A stretch of DNA of 64,000 nucleotides. Source: an uncultured Acidobacteriaceae bacterium. GTDB taxonomy: Bacteria > Acidobacteriota > Terriglobia > Terriglobales > Acidobacteriaceae. Of this stretch, positions 50,021 to 58,830 are shown piece by piece. The notes below the pieces were generated by a model, which saw only the letters and a list, made by a program, of their open reading frames with translations, did no database searches and was not told the DNA's origin. The stretch's first letter is position 1. Every line of letters starts with the position of its first letter. The stretch covers positions 62,001 through 126,000 of the forward strand of contig CAIMKZ010000013.1 in assembly GCA_903842065.1 (NCBI GenBank). Direction: 5' to 3'. A program made the translations under genes and the position numbers.

Positions 50021-51244
50021 CTAATCGCAGATCGTATCGGAATCGCAGAACATCGGCTCGTCGAGTTCTGCCCCCACAGATGGATCATCTCCGTCCGTGG
50101 GCTGAGGCCCGGCCGCAAAAAACCGCTCCACCTCGTCCAGCACCGCAACCCCGGTCCGCGCGTGATAGATCGCGGCGCGCAGCTTGGCGCCTCCCGGAAT
50201 TCCGTGCGTGAACCACGTCGCAAACTGCTTCATCTTGCCCGCAGGATCGCCCAGCCGCGCATCCCGTGGCAGGTCTTTGGTCGCCTCGGTCTCGGCCAGC
50301 AGCATCTCAAAATATGCCCGGATCATCCGGTACCGATCCCCGCCCGTTGGCAGGTCATAACGGCCTGTCGACGTGTACTGGGCAATTTGACGAAATATCC
50401 ACGGATTCGCCGGTGCGGCCCGGCCCACCATCACTCCGTCGCAGCCCGTCTCGGCAACCATAGCCACCGCGTCCTCCGGCGTTCTTATGTCCCCGTTGCC
50501 GATCACCGGAATCTTTACAGCCTGCTTCAGCCTTCCGATCCACTCCCACTGCGCCTGACCGCTGTAGCCCTGCTCGCGGGTCCGCGCATGAAGCGCCACC
50601 GCGTCCAGCCCCTCGGCCTCCGCCATCCGGCCAAGTTCCAGGCACACAATCTGCTCATCGTTCCAGCCCATCCGGAACTTCACGGTGAAGGGAATCGTCA
50701 CTGCCTTCCTGACTTCTCTAAAGATCTCCCCGATTCGCGGCAGATCCCTGAGCAGCCCCGACCCGCCATTCGACCCCACAACGCGCTTCGCCGGGCAGCC
50801 CAGGTTCAGGTCCACCAGGTCGAACCCCGAATCCTCGACGATCCGCGCCGCTTCGGCCAGCGTCTCCGGCTTCGACCCGAACAGCTGCGCCCCGATCGGA
50901 TGCTCGTCCTCGTAGAACGTCAGGTATCGCCGCCGCTTGGTCTCCCGCATCCGGCTCAGCCCGTCGGCCGAAGTAAACTCCGTCACAATCAGCCCGCACC
51001 CGGACTCGGCGTTCGTGATCGCGCCTTCAATCGCCAACTCGTCCACGACATTGGGTGCCCCAGGTCTCGATTCTGAGACCTGGGAAGGCAAGGAGTCCGT
51101 TCCGCCACCGAACAAACTCGCATGACGGATAAACCGCCGAAACACCGTATCCGTCACTCCGGCCATCGGCGCCAGCACCGTCGCCGGGCGAATCACGACC
51201 GGTCCGATCCGCAGTTCGGCAGGCACGCGCGCCTCATCGGGCAT
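50021..51244 (-). CDS. dusB: tRNA-dihydrouridine synthase with repeat-encoded insertion
   Basis: A flavin-dependent tRNA-dihydrouridine synthase of 407 residues (normal length about 330). A-P-M-A-G-V-T-D-T-V-F-R-R starts the barrel, D-L-N-L-G-C-P-A-K-R-V carries the catalytic Cys, and I-G-N-G-D-I-R-T-P-E-D-A and G-V-M-V-G-R-A bind FMN. Residues ~44-82, between F-R-R-F-I-R-H-A and C-G-L-I-V-T-E-F, are an insertion that includes S-Q-V-S-E-S-R-P-G-A-P (54-64), encoded by a type-1 repeat. Start 51244 matches the family; 51301 would add residues without precedent. Confidence 0.9.
   Translation of the reverse strand: MPDEARVPAELRIGPVVIRPATVLAPMAGVTDTVFRRFIRHASLFGGGTDSLPSQVSESRPGAPNVVDELAIEGAITNAESGCGLIVTEFTSADGLSRMRETKRRRYLTFYEDEHPIGAQLFGSKPETLAEAARIVEDSGFDLVDLNLGCPAKRVVGSNGGSGLLRDLPRIGEIFREVRKAVTIPFTVKFRMGWNDEQIVCLELGRMAEAEGLDAVALHARTREQGYSGQAQWEWIGRLKQAVKIPVIGNGDIRTPEDAVAMVAETGCDGVMVGRAAPANPWIFRQIAQYTSTGRYDLPTGGDRYRMIRAYFEMLLAETEATKDLPRDARLGDPAGKMKQFATWFTHGIPGGAKLRAAIYHARTGVAVLDEVERFFAAGPQPTDGDDPSVGAELDEPMFCDSDTICD
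51053..51086 (+). repeat. Palindromic repeat type 1, inside dusB
   Basis: Perfect arms CCCAGGTCTC/GAGACCTGGG with GATTCT loop, read in the DusB frame as S-Q-V-S-E-S-R-P-G-A-P. This is the same strand and frame as the two copies in era. Confidence 0.95.
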
Positions 51245-51329
51245 CGCATGCTCTCTCGGGTTGTCCCAGTCCTTCTTTACCGTGAATCCCCGGCCCGCCA
51301 TACAAACCTCGCGTCCCATAAACGAACGC

Positions 51330-51355
51330 GGGGCCTCCGCTCTGGCGGAGGCCCC
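51330..51355 (-). terminator. Terminator after rpmE
   Basis: GGGGCCTCCGC pairs exactly with GCGGAGGCCCC around a 4-nt loop, 31 bp past the rpmE stop and upstream of dusB. No T-run, but a very stable stem. Confidence 0.65.
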
Positions 51356-51385
51356 TTGCGAATCGAACTGCTGTTCCGGACCCGG

Positions 51386-51613
51386 CTACTGTGCCGCGAT
51401 CGCGCTGTCGCTCTTGGCGTACTTGCGGCGGAAACGCTCCACGCGGCCGGCCGTATCCACCAACCGTTGCTTGCCCGTAAAGAACGGGTGGCAAGCCGAG
51501 CAGATTTCCACGTGGATCTCGCCCTTGTGGGTCGAGCGGGTTTCAAAATTATTTCCGCAGGCGCACAATACCTTCACTGCGGCGTAGTTGGGGTGAATCT
51601 TTTCCTTAGGCAT
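51386..51613 (-). CDS. rpmE: Ribosomal protein bL31 (zinc-binding form)
   Basis: A 75-residue bL31 of the 50S subunit. The start [10 protein letters not shown] follows the family. Four zinc ligands are provided by C-A-C (C-x-C) and C-S-A-C-H-P-F (C-x2-C), so this is the zinc-containing (C+) form. [17 protein letters not shown] is the conserved C-terminal block. ATG 51613 is chosen; an upstream ATG at 51655 would add 14 residues not found in the family. Confidence 0.95.
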   Translation of the reverse strand: MPKEKIHPNYAAVKVLCACGNNFETRSTHKGEIHVEICSACHPFFTGKQRLVDTAGRVERFRRKYAKSDSAIAAQ

Positions 51614-51884
51614 CGCTCTCGAGACAAACCTTTCCTGACAATCTTCCTCATCCATTCTAGGGGGTTTAGCCCCCGTTGCGCAATCCGGCCCCGGATCAGT
51701 CCCCGGGCGGCCTCGCTTTGCGACCGAATATTGCTCGCCGCTCCGGCCAATTCAAATAGACCTTTTGGCCATCCAATCCGTCCTGTGTACAAAGTCAGCT
51801 TTCGTGCGTAACAATGAAATCCCATTGAATCGGCGTGCCCCGACGCCGCCCCAACCAAATCCCGCGAAAAGAGAGAGGTCAACA

Positions 51885-52433
51885 ATGAAGAAGTTTCTTG
51901 CTCTGCCGGTTCTGGCTCTGGCCGCCGGCCTAAGCGTTGCCCAAAGCCCCGCTCCAGCTCCAGCAGCCGCAGCCCCGCAAGCCGGCGCAGCCATGGCGCC
52001 GCAGGCTCCCAAACAGACCATGGATCTCGCCACCGCCAAAAAGATGGTCGCCGCCGCTGAGGCCGCCGCCGCCGCCATGAACCAGCACGTCGCCATCTGT
52101 GTCCTCGACACCAACGGCGATGTCGTACTCGCCGAGCGCATGGACGGCGTCGGACACATCCCCGTCATCACCGCCCAGGGCAAGGCAAAGGCCGTGCTCA
52201 TCTTCGGCATCCCCACCCGCGACATCGCGCAGGCCATCGCCGACAAGAAGCCCATCTCCGCAACCGTGAAAAATCCTCCCATGGGCTACGGCGGAGAGGT
52301 TACCCTTATGCGCGGCGGACTGCCCATCCTCAAAGACGGCGTCCTCATCGGCGCCATCGGCGCAGGCGGCTCGGCCTCTGAAAACGACGAAAAATTCGTC
52401 CAGGCCGGCATCGACGCCATCAACGCAAAGTAA
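51885..52433 (+). CDS. HbpS/GlcG-like haem-binding domain protein, exported
   Basis: A 182-residue protein with signal peptide (V-L-A-L-A-A-G-L-S-V-A-Q), an Ala/Pro-rich spacer (residues ~20-45) and a DUF336 domain: M-D-L-A-T-A-K-K-M-V-A-A-A-E-A-A-A, V-A-I-C-V-L-D-T-N-G, and L-P-I-L-K-D-G-V-L-I-G-A-I-G-A-G-G-S. Members include Streptomyces HbpS, which binds haem or iron, and GlcG of the glycolate locus. The function here is unknown. GAGAGAGG precedes ATG 51885, and a strong terminator follows. Confidence 0.85.
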   Translation: MKKFLALPVLALAAGLSVAQSPAPAPAAAAPQAGAAMAPQAPKQTMDLATAKKMVAAAEAAAAAMNQHVAICVLDTNGDVVLAERMDGVGHIPVITAQGKAKAVLIFGIPTRDIAQAIADKKPISATVKNPPMGYGGEVTLMRGGLPILKDGVLIGAIGAGGSASENDEKFVQAGIDAINAK

Positions 52434-52453
52434 GCCCCCCATCCTGGTCGACC

Positions 52454-52495
52454 GCGGCCGGCGCATCTCCCTCAATGCGCCGGCCGCACGCTTGT
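52454..52495 (+). terminator. Rho-independent-like terminator
   Basis: GCGGCCGGCGCAT and its exact complement (13 bp) with an 8-nt loop, then ACGCTTGTTTCG, 21 bp after the HbpS-like stop. Confidence 0.8.
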
Positions 52496-52805
52496 TTCGC
52501 GTCAGGGCACGACTTCGGTCGTGCCGTAAATGCCTCTGTTCCGATGGGGCTTTAGACCCTGAGGGATGAATCTCTCTAATGGGCCACAAAATGCAATTTG
52601 CCTGACAGACTGCCCCCTGATCAGCGAACCGGACTATTTCACTCCCGTTTCATCCTGAGCCTTCCCGAGTTTCAGATAAGAGATTTGACCAGCCTCGATC
52701 GGTTGCGACACAAGTACAAGCTGCTTCCGGGCAGGTCGGTTCGAAGTGCCGCGGAATTATTTTCGTCTCACCTAAGTAAATGAAATGAATTGATTAATCA
52801 GCACG

Positions 52806-52876
52806 TTTGAACTGTTCAAAGTAAACAGAAGTACAGTTTGATACTTGACGATGTACTACTAACTCCGCGCATATCC
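52806..52876 (+). promoter_or_regulatory. Candidate promoter region of TonB receptor gene
   Basis: The 52434-53047 gap has no gene I can support. It contains the dyad TTTGAA-CTG-TTCAAA (52806-52820), then TTGACG (52845-52850) and CATATC (52870-52875), a weak sigma-70 pair with 19 bp spacing. The leader to the ATG at 53048 would be about 165 nt. A pair AGTACA/TGTACT flanks the -35 element. Confidence 0.35.
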
Positions 52877-53047
52877 TCGCAATCGCCTGGCTTCCTCCTT
52901 TATTCCTTCTTCTCTCGGGCGAGTAAGGCACTGGTGGTCGGTTTCCCTTATCTATGAGTCAATGCTGCGCCCGGCTTCTCCCCGGGGCGCATCGGTCGTT
53001 TTATATCTTTCCTGTCGGCTTGTTTCTATTCATTTCCGGAGGCGTAA

Positions 53048-56000
53048 ATGAAAGTAAGCTCTATGCTGTACCCCAGAGGCACAGGTGCGTTTCGATCGCT
53101 CGTCGCGGCGTGGGCAATCCTGCTCGTCCTCGCTGCCGTGTCGTACCTTGGCGCGCAAACAACCACGGCAACAATCCGCGGCACAGTAAAAGATGCCAGC
53201 GGAAGCGTAGTACCAGGCGCAACCATTACCGCTCACAACCTTGAAAACAACCTTCTCCGTACCAGAGTCAGCGGAGGGGATGGCACCTATTCCTTCGATA
53301 ACCTGCCCGTCGGAAACTATGAACTCCGCGCCGGAGCGGCGGGATTCAAGACGGCCGTGCGTGGCGGAATCACGCTCACCGTAGCCGAGCAGGCTGTCGT
53401 CGATCTCGCACTCCAGGTCGGAGCGGTCACTCAGGAAGTCACCGTCACCGAAGCGGTCCCCAGCGTCAACACCACCAGCGCGACGCTCGGCGCGGTCGTC
53501 AACGAGCAGCAGGTCTCCGATCTGCCCCTCAACGGCCGCAACTATATTCAGCTGGCCCTGCTCCAGCCCGGCGTTACCCCCGAGCTCAACCGCAGCACCA
53601 ACGCCACCGCCACCCTCGGCTCACAGGGAACCCGGTACAGCAGCAACGGTGCGCCCATTCGCTCCAACCGCTACCTGCTCGACGGCACGAACCTCTCCGA
53701 ATACGGCTTCGCCACGGCCAGTTCCATCTCCGGCACTACGCTCGGCATCGACGGAATTCGCGAGTTCAAAATCCTCTCGAACAACTTCGACGCTCAGTAC
53801 GGCATGTCCATGGGCAGCCAGATGCTCGTCGTCAGCAAGGGCGGAACCAACCGCCTCCATGGCGATGTATTCGACTATCTGCGCAACAGCGCCCTCGACG
53901 CCCGCAACTACTTCGACACCGCCGCCTCGGCCGGACTCACCGCCGCCGGAGCGCAGCGCAGGCTTCCCCCATACCGCCGCAACAACATCGGCGGCGCTCT
54001 CGGCGGACCCATCAGGAAAGACAAGACCTTCTTCTTCGTCGTCTATGAGGGCGTCAGGGAACTAAAGGGAACCACCGCGCTCAGCACCGTCATCCCCGCC
54101 GCTTGCCGGGGCGCGGCTGGCACCGTCATCGTCGCCGGCTCTGGCGCGGGCCAGTGTCCGCTGCTTACCGCAAACACTACCGTCACATCCACCAACGCGG
54201 CCATTCCACTCTGGTTGCAGACCACAGGACCAAACAACCTGGCTCCTGTCTTCCCGCTGCCCAACTTCGGCGCACAACAGCTCTCATGGAGCTACGGATC
54301 GGCTACCCAGGAGGATTATGGGCAGGCTCGAATCGATCACGTCCTGTCCAGCAAAGACAACATGTTCTTCCGCTTTACCATCGACAACGACTGGACCGGT
54401 CTGCCCGGATCGCTTCCCGGCTTCCCCACATTCCCCCGCAGCCGAGGCCAATGGGGCACGCTCACTGAGAATCACATCTTCTCCCCGAGCCTGCTGAACA
54501 CCGCCTCCTTCGGTTACAGCCGCGCCAACCTGCATCTCGGCGGCGAAATCTACGAGAACGGACCCGGCTACGGCTTCATGGCCTCGGGACCAGCCTACGA
54601 GATGGGCGCACAGGGATTTGAGATGGGCAGCGTCTCCATTACCGGCGCGGCCAGCAGCGGCGGCGCGGGCGCTACCATCTCTCAGGGTCTCCAGAGCGTC
54701 TTCTCTTATAGCGACGACCTCTACTACACACGAGGCCACCACGGCTTCAAGTTCGGCACCCTCATCAACCGCTACGACATCACTGCCGTCAACAACACCG
54801 GAACCCTCGGCAGCGCCTCCTTCTCGTCCTATGCCCTCTTCCTCCAGGGCATGGCCAACAGCACCACGTTCGTGATGCCCGGCTTCCAGAGCCGGCTCGA
54901 TGTCGTCTTCAATACCCTCGGTTTCTATGTCCAGGATGACTGGAAGGTCACTCCGAGACTGACCATGAACCTGGGTTTCCGCTACGAACCCAACACCGAC
55001 ATGCTCGAGAAGCACGGCAACGCCGCCTCGGTGCGTAACTTCCTCACCGACGCCCAGCCCACCGTCGGAAAACTGATGATGGAGAATCCCTCCTGGCACA
55101 ACTTCAGCCCACGCTTCGGCTTTGCCTGGGATCCGCTCGGCGATGGAAAGACCGCCGTGCGCGGCGGCATCAGCTACCTCCAGAACGTCGCCACATGGAT
55201 CGGCGGCGCGCACACAGCCGTCAAGCAGTATCCCTTGCAGAGCCCGGTTACCATCACCGCGGCCAACAGCAAGGTCGGCATGGCCTTCACCGTCCCATTC
55301 ACTATTCCCAATCCGCTTCCGGCTTCCACGCGGTCGCCTACCCTCTTCCAGTTCTATGCCAACGGGCAGTTGCCAACCACTCCCGGAAATCAGCAGCCCC
55401 GCGGCGTCTACTATAACTTCTCGATTCAGCGGCAGCTACCCTCCGCCATTGCCGTCACCGTGGCGTACACCGGCTCACAGAACTGGGGCATCCAAACCAA
55501 GGAACTCGCCAATGTCGTCTATCCCACCGGCGTCCCCGGGGTTGACTCCAACGGCTACGAAACCTGCGTCAAGGGACCCTCTTCGCTCTCTCTCGAGTCC
55601 CAGTACTATACCGACGGCAAGGCTAACGCCTGCTACATGTCCACCGACACCTGGGCCAACCCCAACTGGGGCAACATCACCGCCTTCATGGGCTCCGCCA
55701 TCAGCTGGTACAACTCGCTTCAGGCCTCGGTCGACAAGCGCATGACCAGAGGATTGCAGTTCCAGACTTCGTTCACCTGGTCCCGCCTCCTCGACTCGCA
55801 GGAGACACAGTCTGCCGACGACGGCGGATTTGGCGGCAACGGATTCACTCTCGACCCGCTTCACCCCCAGCGCGACACCGGACCGGCGATCTTCAACGTT
55901 CCCGTCACCTTCCGGTTCAACCTCATCTACAACACGCCCAAACTCAACGTCAACCGCTTCGTCAATCAGTTCGTCAACGGATGGCGCATCAGCCCCATCT

Positions 56001-56527
56001 TCCAGGCCCAGAGCGGCTCCGCATTCGACCTCGGACTCGGCCAGTCGCGCTCTCTGCCCACAACCGTCGGCACATCGAACGACAGGCCCAACATCGTAAA
56101 GGGACGCACTGCCTATAACAGCACCCACGGCGTCAGCACCGGATGCGCACAGATGGCCGCCGGTACTCCGCTCGGTACACAGCAGAACTACTACGACGTC
56201 TGCGCCTTCACCGTCCAGCCCTCGGGCTTTGAAGGCAACATGTCGCGCAACATGCTCCGCGGTCCGGACTACAAGATCCTCGATCTCTCCTTCGCCAAGA
56301 ACACAAAGCTTCCATTCATCGGCGATGCGGGCAGTCTCGAGTTCCGCGCCGAGGCCTTCAACATCCTCAACCGCGCCAACTTCGCCACGCCCAACAGAAC
56401 CCCCTTCAAAGGCAACGGACCGGCCGTCAACGACGTCAGCGAAGCGCTGGTAAGTCCCGGCGCAGCCATCACCCAAACCGTATCCCCCTCACGGCAAATT
56501 CAATTTGCCCTCAAGGTTCTCTTCTAA
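53048..56527 (+). CDS. TonB-dependent receptor with carboxypeptidase-regulatory domain
   Basis: A 1159-residue outer-membrane receptor. Signal peptide (residues ~14-36, V-L-A-A-V-S-Y-L-G-A-Q), a carboxypeptidase-regulatory-like domain (residues ~37-120, with G-T-V-K-D-A-S-G-S-V-V-P-G-A), a plug domain beginning L-P-L-N-G-R-N-Y, and a long barrel ending in F-A-L-K-V-L-F (terminal Phe for outer-membrane insertion). This architecture is greatly expanded in Acidobacteria and is thought to import oligosaccharides or peptides; the substrate here is unknown. GGAGG precedes ATG 53048. The TonB protein encoded at 37635 could energise it. A terminator follows. Confidence 0.9.
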   Translation: MKVSSMLYPRGTGAFRSLVAAWAILLVLAAVSYLGAQTTTATIRGTVKDASGSVVPGATITAHNLENNLLRTRVSGGDGTYSFDNLPVGNYELRAGAAGFKTAVRGGITLTVAEQAVVDLALQVGAVTQEVTVTEAVPSVNTTSATLGAVVNEQQVSDLPLNGRNYIQLALLQPGVTPELNRSTNATATLGSQGTRYSSNGAPIRSNRYLLDGTNLSEYGFATASSISGTTLGIDGIREFKILSNNFDAQYGMSMGSQMLVVSKGGTNRLHGDVFDYLRNSALDARNYFDTAASAGLTAAGAQRRLPPYRRNNIGGALGGPIRKDKTFFFVVYEGVRELKGTTALSTVIPAACRGAAGTVIVAGSGAGQCPLLTANTTVTSTNAAIPLWLQTTGPNNLAPVFPLPNFGAQQLSWSYGSATQEDYGQARIDHVLSSKDNMFFRFTIDNDWTGLPGSLPGFPTFPRSRGQWGTLTENHIFSPSLLNTASFGYSRANLHLGGEIYENGPGYGFMASGPAYEMGAQGFEMGSVSITGAASSGGAGATISQGLQSVFSYSDDLYYTRGHHGFKFGTLINRYDITAVNNTGTLGSASFSSYALFLQGMANSTTFVMPGFQSRLDVVFNTLGFYVQDDWKVTPRLTMNLGFRYEPNTDMLEKHGNAASVRNFLTDAQPTVGKLMMENPSWHNFSPRFGFAWDPLGDGKTAVRGGISYLQNVATWIGGAHTAVKQYPLQSPVTITAANSKVGMAFTVPFTIPNPLPASTRSPTLFQFYANGQLPTTPGNQQPRGVYYNFSIQRQLPSAIAVTVAYTGSQNWGIQTKELANVVYPTGVPGVDSNGYETCVKGPSSLSLESQYYTDGKANACYMSTDTWANPNWGNITAFMGSAISWYNSLQASVDKRMTRGLQFQTSFTWSRLLDSQETQSADDGGFGGNGFTLDPLHPQRDTGPAIFNVPVTFRFNLIYNTPKLNVNRFVNQFVNGWRISPIFQAQSGSAFDLGLGQSRSLPTTVGTSNDRPNIVKGRTAYNSTHGVSTGCAQMAAGTPLGTQQNYYDVCAFTVQPSGFEGNMSRNMLRGPDYKILDLSFAKNTKLPFIGDAGSLEFRAEAFNILNRANFATPNRTPFKGNGPAVNDVSEALVSPGAAITQTVSPSRQIQFALKVLF

Positions 56528-56556
56528 CGGTGCCTTCCAAAACGCGGAAACGAACC

Positions 56557-56590
56557 GCCCGGGTTGCAGCCATGCAGCCCGGGCTTTTTT
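56557..56590 (+). terminator. Rho-independent terminator of TonB receptor gene
   Basis: GCCCGGGTTGCA pairs (one G-T) with TGCAGCCCGGGC, followed by TTTTTT. Confidence 0.95.
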
Positions 56591-56690
56591 ATTCCTCGTG
56601 CGTCTAACCGCCCTCTCCCCCTTTTCCACATTCCCCGCCCCTCATGCACAAGCCCCCGCCATCGCCCCCTGCGCTACGCTTGAATCTGCC

Positions 56691-57458
56691 ATGAGTGTCT
56701 GCCCCACATGCGACGGCCTCGGACTCGTCCGCGTCCTTAACTCCGAAGGCCGCTGGGTCTCGCGTCCATGCCAGTGCCAGGAACTCGAACGTGAGCAGCG
56801 CCGCCTCGCGGCAGCCCGCGTCCCCAGCCGCTACCGCGACTGCACACTCGACGCATTCGACCCCAACTACAACGGCGCGGACGAGTCCCTCAAGACCGCT
56901 CTGCTCACCGCCCGCAACTTTGTCGATAACTACCCCGTAGACACCGCCGGAAAGGGCCTGCTCTTCGTCGGAACCTCCGGCCTCGGCAAAACCCACCTCG
57001 CCGTCGGCGTCCTCCAGCGCCTCATCCGCGAGCGCGGCGCGCGCGGCCTCTTCTCCGACTACCGCGAGCTGCTCAAGAACATCCAGAACAGCTACAACCC
57101 CCAGGTCAACACCACCGAACTCGAACTCCTCAAGCCCGTATTCAAGGCAGAAGTTCTCGTCCTCGACGACCTCGGCGCGCAAAAGCCCAACGAGTGGGTC
57201 TGGGACACGGTCGCTCTCATCCTCAACACCCGCTACAACGACCGCCTCACCACCATCATCACCACCAACTACGCCGACCTCCCCGCAGGCTCCGGCCTCG
57301 CCACAGATCGCGACGGCATCAAGCCCTCAAGATATGAAGACACCCTCGGCGACCGCATCGGCGACCGCATGCGCTCACGACTTGCCGAGATGTGCATCCG
57401 TGTAGAAATGAAGGGCGGAGACATCCGCCAGTCCGTCAAACGCGCCCGATTCGGCTGA
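56691..57458 (+). CDS. DnaC-like ATP-binding protein
   Basis: A 255-residue AAA+ protein resembling the helicase loader DnaC and IstB. The N-terminus has zinc-type cysteines C-P-T-C-D-G-L-G and C-Q-C. Walker A is G-T-S-G-L-G-K-T-H-L-A (residues ~96-106), Walker B V-L-V-L-D-D-L-G, and sensor-like T-T-N-Y follows. R-L-A-E-M-C near the end matches the arginine-finger region. ATG 56691 is the first Met compatible with the family start. It follows the TonB receptor terminator and no replication gene is adjacent. Confidence 0.85.
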   Translation: MSVCPTCDGLGLVRVLNSEGRWVSRPCQCQELEREQRRLAAARVPSRYRDCTLDAFDPNYNGADESLKTALLTARNFVDNYPVDTAGKGLLFVGTSGLGKTHLAVGVLQRLIRERGARGLFSDYRELLKNIQNSYNPQVNTTELELLKPVFKAEVLVLDDLGAQKPNEWVWDTVALILNTRYNDRLTTIITTNYADLPAGSGLATDRDGIKPSRYEDTLGDRIGDRMRSRLAEMCIRVEMKGGDIRQSVKRARFG

Positions 57459-57559
57459 AACCCGGCTTCATTAGAACCGTCCCGAATCCATCCAATTTCT
57501 GTACAATTTCGCAACAGTGCTGCCTGTTTCCGCTACACTGATGCCCGAAAGGCACACAG

Positions 57560-58030
57560 ATGCGACGCTCCCTCCACATCCTCACCCTCTTCGTCTTTGC
57601 CTGGATGGCGTTCATCACCGTCGCGGCTCTCGTCGGCCCCAACAAGCTCCCCGCCCGCATCCCCACACACTTTGACGCCGCCGGCGAACCAAACAACTGG
57701 TCCGGACCGCAGACCCTTCTCGGCCTGCCCTTCGGAGCGCTTGTAATCTACGGCATCCTCACCCTCGTCGAGCGCCGCCCGGAGTCCTTCAACTTCAACG
57801 CCAGGGTATCTGCGGACAAGCGTCCCCGCCTCCAGGCCCTCGCCGTCGACATGATCGCCTGGCTACGCCTTGAAGTGGTTCTGCTCTTTACATGGATTCA
57901 GAGCCTGCTGATCGCCGGCGTGCGTTCCAGCCACTCCACACCGCCACCGGCCTTCCTGCCCGTCGTCTTCGGAGTCCTGATCGTCACTATCGCGGTCTAC
58001 GTCATCCAATTCCGCCGCGCGGCAAAATAG
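57560..58030 (+). CDS. DUF1648 membrane protein
   Basis: A 156-residue membrane protein with four hydrophobic helices (residues ~5-27, 54-72, 101-120, 128-148). I-P-T-H-F-D-A-A-G-E-P-N-N-W (residues ~34-47) is the DUF1648 signature, found in SdpI-type immunity proteins and related membrane proteins of unknown function. No SdpI C-terminal domain is present, so immunity is not supported. Start ATG 57560. It is followed by the type-2/type-1 repeat cluster. No operon partner is clear. Confidence 0.85.
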   Translation: MRRSLHILTLFVFAWMAFITVAALVGPNKLPARIPTHFDAAGEPNNWSGPQTLLGLPFGALVIYGILTLVERRPESFNFNARVSADKRPRLQALAVDMIAWLRLEVVLLFTWIQSLLIAGVRSSHSTPPPAFLPVVFGVLIVTIAVYVIQFRRAAK

Positions 58031-58058
58031 CAGTAAGGGAATTGCAAGGCATAGCGCT

Positions 58059-58104
58059 GGTGACCCACCCTCGCCGCGTCTTTGTTTTTGCGGCTAGGGC
58101 GGGG
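58059..58104 (+). repeat. Palindromic repeat type 2
   Basis: GGTGACCCACCCTCG start, T-rich loop, then CGGCTAGGGCGGGG. It lies 28 bp after the DUF1648 stop and just upstream of the type-1 array. Confidence 0.75.
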
Positions 58105-58149
58105 ATAGATTGATACCCAACTCAGCCACTCTAAACCAACCACGAATAT

Positions 58150-58436
58150 GGGTGCCCCAGGTCTCGATTCTGAGACCTGGGAAAGATCGACCCTCAACCC
58201 GCCACTCTCAACCAACCACAAATATGGGTGCCCCGGGTCTCGATTCTGAGACCCGGGATAGATCGACGCACAACCCGCCACTCTCAACCAACCACAAATA
58301 TGGGTGCCCCGGGTCTCGATTCTGAGACCCGGGAAAGATCGACCCTCAACCCGCCACTCTCAACCAACCACAAATATGGGTGCCCCGGGTCTCGATTCTG
58401 AGACCCGGGATAGATCGACGCACAACCCGCCACTCG
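58150..58436 (+). repeat. Tandem array of four type-1 palindromic repeats
   Basis: Copies start at 58150, 58226, 58302 and 58378, exactly 76 bp apart. The unit is the 35-bp hairpin plus a conserved ~41-bp linker with C-A-A-C-C-C-G-C-C-A-C-T-C character. The first copy has CCCAGGTCTC arms; the other three have CCCGGGTCTC paired with GAGACCCGGG, a compensated change. Confidence 0.95.
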
Positions 58437-58830
58437 GGGAAGCTGTTTGCCTCCACCCGGCGTCAGGCTAAAACGCCCACATGCTCGCCAGCAGCAGCGC
58501 CATCGCCGCCACCGTCATGCCGCGGTACACACACTCCGACATCCGATTTTCGGGCGGCGCGCACGCCGCGCTTGTACAAGGGGAAGTTCTCATATTGGCC
58601 TGCCTCAAAATCAAAACCTGCTGACAGCCCGAATCGTGCCGGGCCACTCGTTCTTGCTGCTCAACTTTCGACGCGCCAACTGTGCCGGGCGTCGCATTCT
58701 TTCTCGCTCTTCGGATTCCGCGCCGCCTGCTCACGAAATCTCATCGGCCCTATGTCAATCATCCTGCACTTGTATTAAGAAAATGTGAAGCCCCGGGTCA
58801 TTCCTTGGTAACGGGTGTAAAATTTCGCTC
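58437..58830. other. Intergenic region, nothing certain
   Basis: No gene I can support. A 24-codon minus-strand frame (58468-58542, M-S-E-C-V-Y-R-G then a hydrophobic helix) lacks a ribosome-binding site and could be a remnant or a small membrane peptide. Confidence 0.4.

Noticed and set aside
52598-52783. 61-codon open frame in the TonB-receptor leader
   Set aside because: No ribosome-binding site, no family resemblance, and it overlaps the AT-rich presumed promoter region.
58150-58436. CRISPR array
   Set aside because: Regular 76-bp spacing, but the intervals between hairpins are near identical rather than unique, repeats also occur singly across the window, and no cas gene is present.
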